The notes under the pieces were generated by a model that was not told where the DNA came from, ran no database searches, and worked only from the letters and a program-made list of their open reading frames with translations. A stretch of 64,000 nt of DNA from an uncultured Ruminococcus sp. (GTDB lineage Bacteria; Bacillota; Clostridia; Oscillospirales; Ruminococcaceae), in NCBI GenBank assembly GCA_902783005.1, contig CACZPI010000125.1, positions 1 through 64,000 on the forward strand. Direction: 5' to 3'. This document shows, piece by piece, positions 49,160 through 58,855 of this stretch (its first letter is position 1; every line of letters starts with the position of its first letter). The position numbers were made by a program, and so were the translations under genes.

Positions 49160-50464
49160 ATGGTCACCATCACGGGAATCATTCCGCATTCGCCGGCGGC
49201 AAGGGCAGGCATTCAGGCCGGGGAAACGCTGGTGTCCATCAGCGGCTCTCCGGTGCGGGATGTACTCGATTATATGTTCTATGCTGCCGATACGGAGCTG
49301 ACGCTGGTCATTGCTTCCGCGGACGGCGTGCAGCGTCAGATCCGCATTGAAAAGGACGAATATGATGATCTGGGGCTGGAATTTGCCAGCTTCCTGATGG
49401 ATAACAAGCAGTCGTGCTCGAACAAATGCGTGTTCTGCTTCATTGACCAGATGCCTCCGGGCATGCGGGAAACGCTCTATTTCAAGGACGACGATGCCCG
49501 CCTGTCCTTCCTCCAGGGCAATTATGTCACGCTGACCAATATGTCGCAGGAGGATGTGGACCGCATCATCCGCATGAAGCTCGGGATCAATGTCTCTGTC
49601 CACACCACTAACCCGGAGCTGCGCGTGAAGATGATGCACAACCGCTTCGCCGGCCAGAAGCTCGATTTTCTCTGGCAGATGGCACGCGCCGGCATTCAGC
49701 TCAATTGCCAGATCGTGCTGTGTCCCGGTCTGAATGACGGCAGTGAGCTTGAACGCACACTCACGGATCTTGGCCAGATGCTCCCGCATCTGACAAGCGT
49801 GGCAGTCGTACCGGTAGGCTTGTCGAAATACCGGGAGGGGCTCTATCCGCTGACGGGATTCACCCCGGAAACAGCGGCGCAGGCCATTGATACGATCGAA
49901 CGGTTTCAGGCGGAATTTCTGGCAAAGCACGGTACCCGTGCGGTATTCCCGTCGGATGAATTCTTCCTGATCGCGCGGCGTCCCATCCCGGATGCGGCGT
50001 ATTATGAGGATTATCCGCAGTATGAGAACGGCGTCGGAATGCTGCGTTCACTTGCGGATGAATTCCATGCCGCGCTGCCGGACGGAGAGTGCGATGCCCT
50101 GCCGCGGAAGGTCACCATTGCAACAGGCTGGTCTCCGGCGGAATTCTTGACGGGGCTGGCTCAGGAGGCCGAGGCGCAGTACCCCGGACTGACCGTGGAG
50201 GTCGTCCCCATCCGGAATGATTTCTTCGGGGAGACGATCACCGTGACGGGTCTGATTACGGCGCAGGATCTGATCGCGCAGCTCAAAGGGCGCGATCTTG
50301 GGGATGAGCTGCTGCTGTCCTCGTCCATGATCCGGCGGGACAGTGATGTATTTCTCGATGATCTGACGATCTCCGACGTGGAAGCAGCGCTGGAAACACA
50401 CATCCGGCTGGTGCCGAGCGACGGCTATGAGCTTCTGGATGCGATGCTTGGCGTGACGTACTGA
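49160..50464 (+). CDS. DUF512 family radical SAM/PDZ protein
   Basis: A 434-residue protein with an N-terminal PDZ-like domain (residues 1-80: VTITGIIPHSPAARAGIQAGETLVSISG), then a radical SAM core whose cluster cysteines are SCSNKCVFCFIDQMP near residue 90, and a C-terminal DUF512 region with VAVVPVGLSKYREGLYPL. The family (COG1625) is widespread in Firmicutes, often next to der, as here; its reaction is not established. The ATG at 49160 is six bases after AGGAGGG; the upstream GTG would overlap that site. Confidence 0.87.
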   Translation: MVTITGIIPHSPAARAGIQAGETLVSISGSPVRDVLDYMFYAADTELTLVIASADGVQRQIRIEKDEYDDLGLEFASFLMDNKQSCSNKCVFCFIDQMPPGMRETLYFKDDDARLSFLQGNYVTLTNMSQEDVDRIIRMKLGINVSVHTTNPELRVKMMHNRFAGQKLDFLWQMARAGIQLNCQIVLCPGLNDGSELERTLTDLGQMLPHLTSVAVVPVGLSKYREGLYPLTGFTPETAAQAIDTIERFQAEFLAKHGTRAVFPSDEFFLIARRPIPDAAYYEDYPQYENGVGMLRSLADEFHAALPDGECDALPRKVTIATGWSPAEFLTGLAQEAEAQYPGLTVEVVPIRNDFFGETITVTGLITAQDLIAQLKGRDLGDELLLSSSMIRRDSDVFLDDLTISDVEAALETHIRLVPSDGYELLDAMLGVTY

Positions 50465-50472
50465 GGTGCCGT

Positions 50473-51282
50473 ATGGAGCAGCAAATCAATATCGGCATTT
50501 TCACGGTCATCGGTCTTGGCCTTGCAAGCGTGACAAGTGCGCTGCTGCCGGTGATCCTGTGGATCATCTGGCGGAAAAAGGCTCATGCTGCATGGATCCC
50601 GCTGATTGCGGGCGTGGTCGGGTATCTGTTCATCGGAACCTTCCGCGGTGCGGCAAGGGCGCTGTTCCTGACGCCGATGCAGGACACACCGTGGCTGTTC
50701 TACATCTTGCAGGCGGTCTTTGCCGGCGTATTTGAGGAGGGCGGACGGTATCTGATCTTCCGGTACGCCATCCCGCAGCATGACCGCTTTACCGACGCTG
50801 TATCCTACGGCATCGGGCACGGCGGCCTGGAGCATTTCATTGTCGGCTGGCAAAGCTCCCTGTTTTTCGGATTTGTCGTCGCCCTGCTCTACCATTTTCA
50901 GGGGATCGACGGGCTTCTTGCACAGGGCATGGATATGGAGGGGCTGCCGGAGCTTTTGCAGGATATTGCAGATCACCATTTCCTGCGCTGCCTGCTGATC
51001 GCGCTCGATCATTTCGGGAGTCTGCTGTTTCAATGCTGCATGTCGGTGCTGGTCTTCACGGCCGTGCAGCGGGACAGGCATCCGCGGTGGCTGCTTGCCG
51101 CATTCGGGCTGCATGTTCTGGCGGACATCATTCCGGCATTCCATTTTGCGGGGGATCTCTCGGAAATGGAAATTGATGTCCTGCAATTGCTGTTTGCGGC
51201 AGGCGTGGTGTATCTGACCTACCGTGTGCGGCAGCATTATGAAGCGGAAAACCATACCGGGGAGCTCCCCGATTTCACATAA
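50473..51282 (+). CDS. YhfC family glutamic-type intramembrane protease
   Basis: A 269-residue protein with about seven transmembrane helices. The YhfC/PrsW-type active-site motifs are present: FEEGGRYLIF near residue 97 and YGIGHGGLEHF near residue 114, with a later HVLADIIPAF. These glutamic intramembrane proteases cut membrane substrates; the target is unknown. It begins eight bases after the DUF512 stop and precedes der, so DUF512-yhfC-der-plsY-SUFU1-SUFU2 form one rightward gene run. Confidence 0.85.
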   Translation: MEQQINIGIFTVIGLGLASVTSALLPVILWIIWRKKAHAAWIPLIAGVVGYLFIGTFRGAARALFLTPMQDTPWLFYILQAVFAGVFEEGGRYLIFRYAIPQHDRFTDAVSYGIGHGGLEHFIVGWQSSLFFGFVVALLYHFQGIDGLLAQGMDMEGLPELLQDIADHHFLRCLLIALDHFGSLLFQCCMSVLVFTAVQRDRHPRWLLAAFGLHVLADIIPAFHFAGDLSEMEIDVLQLLFAAGVVYLTYRVRQHYEAENHTGELPDFT

Positions 51283-51303
51283 ACATCAAAGGAGGAACCA
51301 ACG

Positions 51304-52635
51304 ATGCCATTACCCGTAGTAGCCGTTGTGGGCAGACCGAATGTCGGCAAGTCCACTCTTTTCAATAAGCTCGTCGGACAGCGGATCTCCATTGTCGAGG
51401 ATACCCCCGGCGTGACCCGTGACCGCATCTATTCCAAATGCGAATGGCGCGGGAGGAGCTTCATGGTCGTGGATACCGGCGGCATTGAGCCGAAGGAGGA
51501 CGACAAGATGCTCACGCTCATGCGGCAGCAGGCGGAGATCGCGATTTCCCATGCCAATGTCATCGTGCTCGTCACCGATGTCCGCGCCGGTGTGACCGCC
51601 AATGACTATGCCGTTGCCGATATGCTCCAGAAATCCGGCAAGCCGGTCGTGCTTGCCGTCAACAAGTGCGATACCCTCGGTGAGATCCCGATGGATGTCT
51701 ATGAATTCTACAACCTCGGCCTCGGTGATCCGTTCCCGATCTCGTCCGTTCACGGTCACGGCACCGGCGACATGCTCGACGAGATCATGAAGTATTTCCC
51801 CGAGGACGAAACCGAGGATTATGCCGACACCGACATCAAGGTCGCCGTCATCGGCAAGCCGAATGCCGGCAAGTCCTCCCTCATCAACCGCATTGCCGGC
51901 GAGGAGCGCGTGATCGTTTCCGACATTGCCGGCACCACCCGTGATGCCACGGATACTGTCATCGACCGTGAGGAAGGGCGCTTCGTTTTCATTGATACCG
52001 CCGGCATCCGCCGCAAGTCGAAGATCACCGAGAAGATCGAGCATTATTCCGTTCTCCGCGCCTATATGGCAGTGGATCGTGCGGATGTATGCGTCATCAT
52101 GATCGACGCCGTCGAGGGCTTCACCGAGCAGGATTCCAAGGTGGCCGGCTATGCCCATGAGCAGGGCAAGGCCTGCATCGTTGCGGTCAACAAGTGGGAT
52201 GCGGTCGAGGACAAGACGGACAAGACCATGCAGGAATACCGCAAGAAGCTGGAGAACGACTTCTCCTTCATGAGCTATGTGCCCTTCATCTTCATTTCTG
52301 CCAAGACCGGTCAGCGCGTGGAAAAGCTCTTCGGCCTTATCAAGCAGGTGGCCGAGCAGAATGCCATGCGCATTTCCACCGGTATGCTCAATGATGTGCT
52401 GGCCTATGCCGTTGCAAGAGTGCAGCCGCCGTCGGACAAGGGCAAGCGCCTGAAGATCTACTACATGACGCAGGCTTCCACCAAGCCGCCGACATTTGTT
52501 TGCTTTGTCAATCGTGCCGACCTGTTCCATTTCTCGTACCAGCGCTACATTGAAAATCAGATCCGCACGACCTTCGGCCTCGAGGGAACACCTGTGCGCA
52601 TAATCGTGCGCGAGCGCAACCGGAATGACGCATAA
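51304..52635 (+). CDS. der: Ribosome biogenesis GTPase Der (EngA)
   Basis: A 443-residue protein with two tandem Ras-like GTPase domains: the first begins VVGRPNVGKSTLFNKLVG with DTGG and NKCD, the second VIGKPNAGKSSLINRIAG with DTAGI and NKWD near residues 186 and 296. A C-terminal KH-like domain follows. Der is essential for 50S subunit assembly. Length is normal. AAAGGAGG lies before the ATG. Confidence 0.97.
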   Translation: MPLPVVAVVGRPNVGKSTLFNKLVGQRISIVEDTPGVTRDRIYSKCEWRGRSFMVVDTGGIEPKEDDKMLTLMRQQAEIAISHANVIVLVTDVRAGVTANDYAVADMLQKSGKPVVLAVNKCDTLGEIPMDVYEFYNLGLGDPFPISSVHGHGTGDMLDEIMKYFPEDETEDYADTDIKVAVIGKPNAGKSSLINRIAGEERVIVSDIAGTTRDATDTVIDREEGRFVFIDTAGIRRKSKITEKIEHYSVLRAYMAVDRADVCVIMIDAVEGFTEQDSKVAGYAHEQGKACIVAVNKWDAVEDKTDKTMQEYRKKLENDFSFMSYVPFIFISAKTGQRVEKLFGLIKQVAEQNAMRISTGMLNDVLAYAVARVQPPSDKGKRLKIYYMTQASTKPPTFVCFVNRADLFHFSYQRYIENQIRTTFGLEGTPVRIIVRERNRNDA

Positions 52636-52650
52636 AGGGGGACATACCAA

Positions 52651-53325
52651 ATGCTGATTTTGTCACTGGTGATCGCCGCCTGTGTCGGCTATCTCATGGG
52701 AAGCATCAATTCCGCCATCATCACCGTCAGACTGCTCCGGCATGAGGATGTGCGGCAGTTCGGCTCCGGCAATGCGGGACTGACAAATACCCTGCGCTGC
52801 TTCGGCAAGCTCTGTGCGCTCTTCACCCTCATCGGTGACCTTGCCAAGGGCGTGATTGCAGTGCTCATCTCGCAGGCCATTGCGGGGGCGATCGCAGGCG
52901 AGGCGGCAGACCTGTATCTGGTCGGCTGCATCGCCGGCATCGGTGCCATTCTCGGGCATGTGTTCCCGCTGTATTACGGCTTCAAGGGCGGCAAGGGCGT
53001 GCTGGTCGGCGTCAGCATCTTCCTGGTGCTTGACTGGCGGGTATTTCTGATCCTGATCGGTATTTTCGCGATCGTGCTGGCCGTTTCCCGGTATGTGAGC
53101 CTGGCTTCCATCACCGGTGCTGCCTGTGCGCCGGTCGCGACCTTCCTCATGCAGTATTTCTGCGAGGACATCCGGCATCAGAGCTTCACCCTCCCGCAGA
53201 TCCTGCTGCATACAGGTATGATGGTGATTATGGGCGGCATGATCATCTTCATGCACCGCTCCAATATTGAACGGCTGAGAACCGGCACGGAACGCAAATT
53301 CGGGGAGAAGAAGGAGCGTCAGTAA
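52651..53325 (+). CDS. plsY: Acyl-phosphate glycerol-3-phosphate acyltransferase PlsY
   Basis: A 224-residue integral membrane enzyme with five to six helices. Family blocks are GSINSAIITVRLL, RQFGSGNAGLTNTLR, GHVFPLYYGFKGGKGV and the late HRSNIERLRTGTERKF. It transfers the acyl group from acyl-phosphate to glycerol 3-phosphate, the first step of phospholipid synthesis. It follows der by 15 bases, a common arrangement, and its stop overlaps the next start (TAATG). Confidence 0.95.
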   Translation: MLILSLVIAACVGYLMGSINSAIITVRLLRHEDVRQFGSGNAGLTNTLRCFGKLCALFTLIGDLAKGVIAVLISQAIAGAIAGEAADLYLVGCIAGIGAILGHVFPLYYGFKGGKGVLVGVSIFLVLDWRVFLILIGIFAIVLAVSRYVSLASITGAACAPVATFLMQYFCEDIRHQSFTLPQILLHTGMMVIMGGMIIFMHRSNIERLRTGTERKFGEKKERQ

Positions 53326-54389
53326 TGGACTACATTCTCGAATCCAGGTCTCCTGTCTGTGATATGGAGGCCGTGATCGACAGGGATGCACATGCCTATT
53401 ATCTCGTCATGCTGCATCATGCCAAGGTTGTCCGGATGCTCTGGATCGCCAACCGCATCCCGGCGCCGCCGGATATTGCGGCAAGCTATCAGCGGGTGAG
53501 CATCGGCCATCATTTCCTGATGCCGGCGCCGTATGTCATGCATGCCCCCGGCGGCATCGAGCTGGATCCGGGAAAGCTGACGATCATCTGGTACCCCTCC
53601 GGCGACGGTGTGGGCGTATTCTATGGAGATACCATTCTCTGTGCAAGCCCGACGACCGCCAATGCCAAGACCTTCCCCGGCTTTACCCGCTATGTCAGGG
53701 AAAAAACGCCCTACGGATGGCCTTTCCTGCCGAATGCGGAAAGCGTGGAGGCAGACGTCCTGGATGCGGTGAAATTCTGGGGCTTCATGCGCCGCGAAGC
53801 CACATGGCAGGAGGTGCAGCAAAAGCATCTGGAGGTGCTGCATGCATTCTTCGGGCAGCATGAGCAGTATTACGCGATCGACGGCGGCAAATTCCCGCCG
53901 CGGGCATTGGTGCAGGGGCGCCGTGACGGTGCCGTGTACAGCATTACGGCGGGCATGAGCCTGCTGCCGATGCCGAAAACAGAGCTGACCTATCTGGAAC
54001 AAACGCCGCAGCACTGCCGGACGGAGCTGGGATTTGCGGCAAGGGAGCGTTTCTTCGGGCTGCCGGAGCAGATGGCGCCGCGCATTTCTGCGGCAGCGAA
54101 TGCACCCTGGGAGACGCTTTCCATGCTCGATCACGGGCATATGATTGACATTGCCGATATTCCGGGATTCCCGGAAATGCTGCTGGTCGATCCGCGGCGG
54201 ACTCCCGGCATGGAATGTCCGGAGTATCCGGGCTTCTGGGGATGCCGGATCAATCTCCTCTGGATGGTGCCGGTCACCGCAGAGGAGATCGCATTTGCAG
54301 AAAAGCACGGAAGTGCGGCTTTGCTTGACAAAGCATCGGACAAGACCCGTCTGCATATATTTGACGGGGCGCCAAAATTTGGGGGATAA
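53325..54389 (+). CDS. Suppressor-of-fused (SUFU) domain protein 1
   Basis: A 354-residue soluble protein. The C-terminal half (about residues 195-350) follows the SUFU pattern: GRRDGAVYSITAGMS, ELGFAARERFFGLPEQMAPRISAAAN, LDHGHMIDI, LLVDPRRTPG and LLWMVPVTAEEIAFAEKHG. The N-terminal half is a separate domain I do not recognise, with HAYYLVMLHHAKVVRMLWIANR. It is a full-length tandem paralog of the next gene, to which it is joined by two bases. Bacterial SUFU domains often occur as immunity-type or binding proteins, but no toxin gene is seen here. Confidence 0.7.
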   Translation: MDYILESRSPVCDMEAVIDRDAHAYYLVMLHHAKVVRMLWIANRIPAPPDIAASYQRVSIGHHFLMPAPYVMHAPGGIELDPGKLTIIWYPSGDGVGVFYGDTILCASPTTANAKTFPGFTRYVREKTPYGWPFLPNAESVEADVLDAVKFWGFMRREATWQEVQQKHLEVLHAFFGQHEQYYAIDGGKFPPRALVQGRRDGAVYSITAGMSLLPMPKTELTYLEQTPQHCRTELGFAARERFFGLPEQMAPRISAAANAPWETLSMLDHGHMIDIADIPGFPEMLLVDPRRTPGMECPEYPGFWGCRINLLWMVPVTAEEIAFAEKHGSAALLDKASDKTRLHIFDGAPKFGG

Positions 54390-54391
54390 TC

Positions 54392-55465
54392 ATGGAAACG
54401 GATTTTGTTTGTATCAGCAGATCGCCGGTCACAGGTCTGGAGGCCTGTGTCGGCAAGGATGACAATGCCTATTACCTCTACCTGATGGAGGCGCCGGAGC
54501 TGGGCGGGGGAAAGGTCGTGCGCATACTCTGGCTGTGCAACCGCAAGCCGGCGCCGGAGGTGCTGTCGACCGAAGGCGACGGCTCGTTCCTGCTGCCGCG
54601 TGAGCATGTCGGCCATGACCTGAACGGCATTGACCTCGATGAAAGCTCGCTGCGCATCCGCTGGTATGCGACGGGGGACAGTGCGGCGGTCTATGACAGG
54701 GAAGGCGTGCTCGGTGCCATCCCGCCCTATGCGGGGGTGCATGATTTCCCTGGCTTTACGCGGTATATGAAAGGATTTCACCGCTACGGCTGGCAGATGC
54801 GGCCGGAGGATGCGGAGGGTATTGAGGCCTATCTGCATGATGCAGACCGGCAGTGGCAGCTTACCCTGACCGAAAAGGGCTGGGAGATCGTGGACAATGC
54901 CTTCCGGCAGGTCTATTACCGGTTTGCGGGGGAGCCGTCGCATTATCTGGATCTTGACCGCGGGAGCTTTCCGCGCAGGCGGCTTTTCATGGGTAAGCAG
55001 AATGACATCTGCTATAATCTGACCGTTGGCATGTCACAGGCGGAGCTGCCCCGCGCACAGATCCTTCTGCGAAATGAATATGCGGCATTTTCCCGCATGG
55101 AGCTGGGATTTGCCTGTCAGGAGCAGCACGCGGCACTTGCGGAATACATGGTTCCCGTGATGGCTGATCTCATGCAGATGCCGTGGCAGGAACGCGACTT
55201 CCTCGGCCACGGGCATACGATCGAATTCCCGAGGATCCCGGGATTTGCAGGATTCCTGCTGGTGGATGCCGGACAGGTGCCGGGACTGCCGTGCCCGGCC
55301 ATGCCGCCCTTCCTCGGTGTCAAGCCTCGGTTTTGCTGGATCGTCCTTGTCACACAGAAGGAGATGGATTTCGTCCGGGAGAAGGGCGTTGAGAAGATCC
55401 TGCGGAAATGCTGGATGCCGGAGCTGGTGCATGTATATGACGGCGGCGCGAAGTTTTTCCGGTAA
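54392..55465 (+). CDS. Suppressor-of-fused (SUFU) domain protein 2
   Basis: A 357-residue paralog of the preceding gene, collinear over the full length. Shared landmarks are NAYYLYLMEAPELGGGKVVRILWLCNRK, DLNGIDLDESSLRIRWYATGD, FPGFTRYMKG, the SUFU segment LTVGMSQAELPRAQILLRNEYAAFSRMELGF, GHGHTIEF and WIVLVTQKEMDFVREKG. It is cytoplasmic. The two copies have diverged widely, so this is an old duplication with probable division of function. It ends the der-plsY run. Confidence 0.7.
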   Translation: METDFVCISRSPVTGLEACVGKDDNAYYLYLMEAPELGGGKVVRILWLCNRKPAPEVLSTEGDGSFLLPREHVGHDLNGIDLDESSLRIRWYATGDSAAVYDREGVLGAIPPYAGVHDFPGFTRYMKGFHRYGWQMRPEDAEGIEAYLHDADRQWQLTLTEKGWEIVDNAFRQVYYRFAGEPSHYLDLDRGSFPRRRLFMGKQNDICYNLTVGMSQAELPRAQILLRNEYAAFSRMELGFACQEQHAALAEYMVPVMADLMQMPWQERDFLGHGHTIEFPRIPGFAGFLLVDAGQVPGLPCPAMPPFLGVKPRFCWIVLVTQKEMDFVREKGVEKILRKCWMPELVHVYDGGAKFFR

Positions 55466-55520
55466 AGTCTGACTGTAATGCAGAGAGAAAGTGTGGGAGC
55501 GGATTTCCCGCCTTGAAATG

Positions 55521-55546
55521 CCCCCTTCCCGTGTGTGGGAAGGGGG
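55521..55546 (+). terminator. Terminator of the der-plsY-SUFU run; dispersed hairpin family
   Basis: CCCCCTTCCC (55521-55530) and GGGAAGGGGG (55537-55546), loop GTGTGT. Same arms as the palindrome at 5636-5665. Confidence 0.75.
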
Positions 55547-55621
55547 TAGGTTGTATTTCAATCAATCTGAATGTATTTCAACAACAAATTTTGTGCAGAA
55601 GGATGAAATTCCAAAAAGCAC

Positions 55622-55680
55622 TTGCATTTTCCTGTAAAGGTGGTAAAATAGTATTAGCACTCGGGGAGATAGAGTGATAG
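55622..55680 (+). promoter_or_regulatory. groESL promoter with a degenerate CIRCE operator
   Basis: TTGCAT (55622-55627), 16 nt, TAAAAT (55644-55649). Just downstream TTAGCACTC (55654-55662), 9 nt, GAGTGATAG (55672-55680) matches CIRCE (TTAGCACTC-N9-GAGTGCTAA) with two mismatches in the right arm. This points to repression by HrcA, released on heat or misfolding stress. Confidence 0.78.
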
Positions 55681-55719
55681 CACTCCGGGCAGCCGGGTGC
55701 AAAACACAATCAGAACTGA

Positions 55720-56052
<333 letters not shown>

Positions 56053-56072
56053 GTTCCATCCGCACAGCCTAA

Positions 56073-57725
<1,653 letters not shown>

Positions 57726-57743
57726 TGCCCTGAATACGAAACG

Positions 57744-57777
57744 CCGCTCCCCGATGAAAACCGGGGAGCGGTTTTTT
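57744..57777 (+). terminator. Terminator of groESL
   Basis: CCGCTCCCCG (57744-57753) and CGGGGAGCGG (57762-57771), then TTTTTT. Confidence 0.93.
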
Positions 57778-57844
57778 ATGTCCTGGCTTGCATTCACAAA
57801 AAACCGGATCAGAAGCATGCTCCTGATCCGGTACGGATGCTGTT

Positions 57845-58465
57845 TCAGACCTCCGGCTCCGGCTGTGCGGTCACAGCGCTGACAAGCAGCTTGGCTGCAC
57901 CCTCGATGCCGAGAACACCGGTGTTGAGACAAAGCGAATAATTCAGCTTGTCATACCAGTTGCCGCCGGTGTTGATATTGTAGAACTTCTCGCGCCGGCT
58001 GTCGATGCGCGGGAGGATCGTGTCAATGTCCTTGGCAGGAATATTGTATGTCTGCTGTGCGTATTCGAGCCGCCATGCACGCGGCGCATAGATGAAGGCA
58101 CTGAACCGGTAGGGATTGTCCCGCAGGATCCAGTTGGCACAGCGTCCCACGATGACACAGCTTCCCTGCTCAGAGAGCTCCTTGATGATCTGTGTCTCGG
58201 TGATGTACAGCTTGTCGGAAACAGGGATATTGTCCTCCATCGTCCGCGCCGGATTGGAATTCATCAGCAGCGCATAGAGAAAGCTCTTCGGGGAGGATTC
58301 CTCTGCACCCTCGAGCTTGGCCACCGGAACGCCGAGACGTTCGGATGCCATGTCGAGAATCTCGTGATTATAAAACGGAATGCCAAGCTCTGCAGCCACA
58401 TGCTTGCCGACGATGCTGCCGCCGCTGCCGTATTCCCGCTCGATTGTAATAATAGGATGTTTCAT
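57845..58465 (-). CDS. Cytidylate kinase-like family protein
   Basis: A 206-residue P-loop kinase: TIEREYGSGGSIVGKHVAAELG is the phosphate-binding block (GSGGSIVGK), followed by FYNHEIL, and CVIVGRCANWILRDNP carries the mid-domain Arg. It matches the cytidylate kinase-like (Cmk_2) family common in Firmicutes, distinct from true CMP kinase; the substrate is not established. No gene is close on the same strand. Confidence 0.85.
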   Translation of the reverse strand: MKHPIITIEREYGSGGSIVGKHVAAELGIPFYNHEILDMASERLGVPVAKLEGAEESSPKSFLYALLMNSNPARTMEDNIPVSDKLYITETQIIKELSEQGSCVIVGRCANWILRDNPYRFSAFIYAPRAWRLEYAQQTYNIPAKDIDTILPRIDSRREKFYNINTGGNWYDKLNYSLCLNTGVLGIEGAAKLLVSAVTAQPEPEV

Positions 58466-58855
58466 CTGCTACAAGCCCCCTGTAAATAGAAATATTCAGC
58501 CGGTTTCACGCGGAAACAGGCTGCTGAGAACAGAATATGCGTTAGTTATCGCTGATATGTCATAAGATAAGTATATCACAAATCTCACAAAAAAGCATCC
58601 TTTCAAACGAAAAAAATTGAACTATTTTTGATTTTCTACATTCCGTCCAAAACAAGCACCGGATTTTTATGCAAAATGTAGAGCATTCTGACCGTACCGG
58701 AGCCCTGCACGGATGCAAAATCTGGTGAAATCACCGATTTTGCGGAGAATTCACAAAAAAGCCATACATACACCCTGCCAAAATGCTATAATGGAGGGTG
58801 AAGCCGGAAGCATTGTCCGGCGAGAATCAGAGAGAAAATCAAGGAGGAAGGATCT
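58466..58855. other. Intergenic region upstream of the GH5 gene
   Basis: About 390 bases without a gene. It is AT-rich near 58580-58640. TATAAT at 58787-58792 is the likely -10 of the GH5 gene, with only a weak -35 (CATACA, 58763-58768), so an activator may be needed. TATACT near 58570 read leftward may serve the kinase-like gene. Confidence 0.5.
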
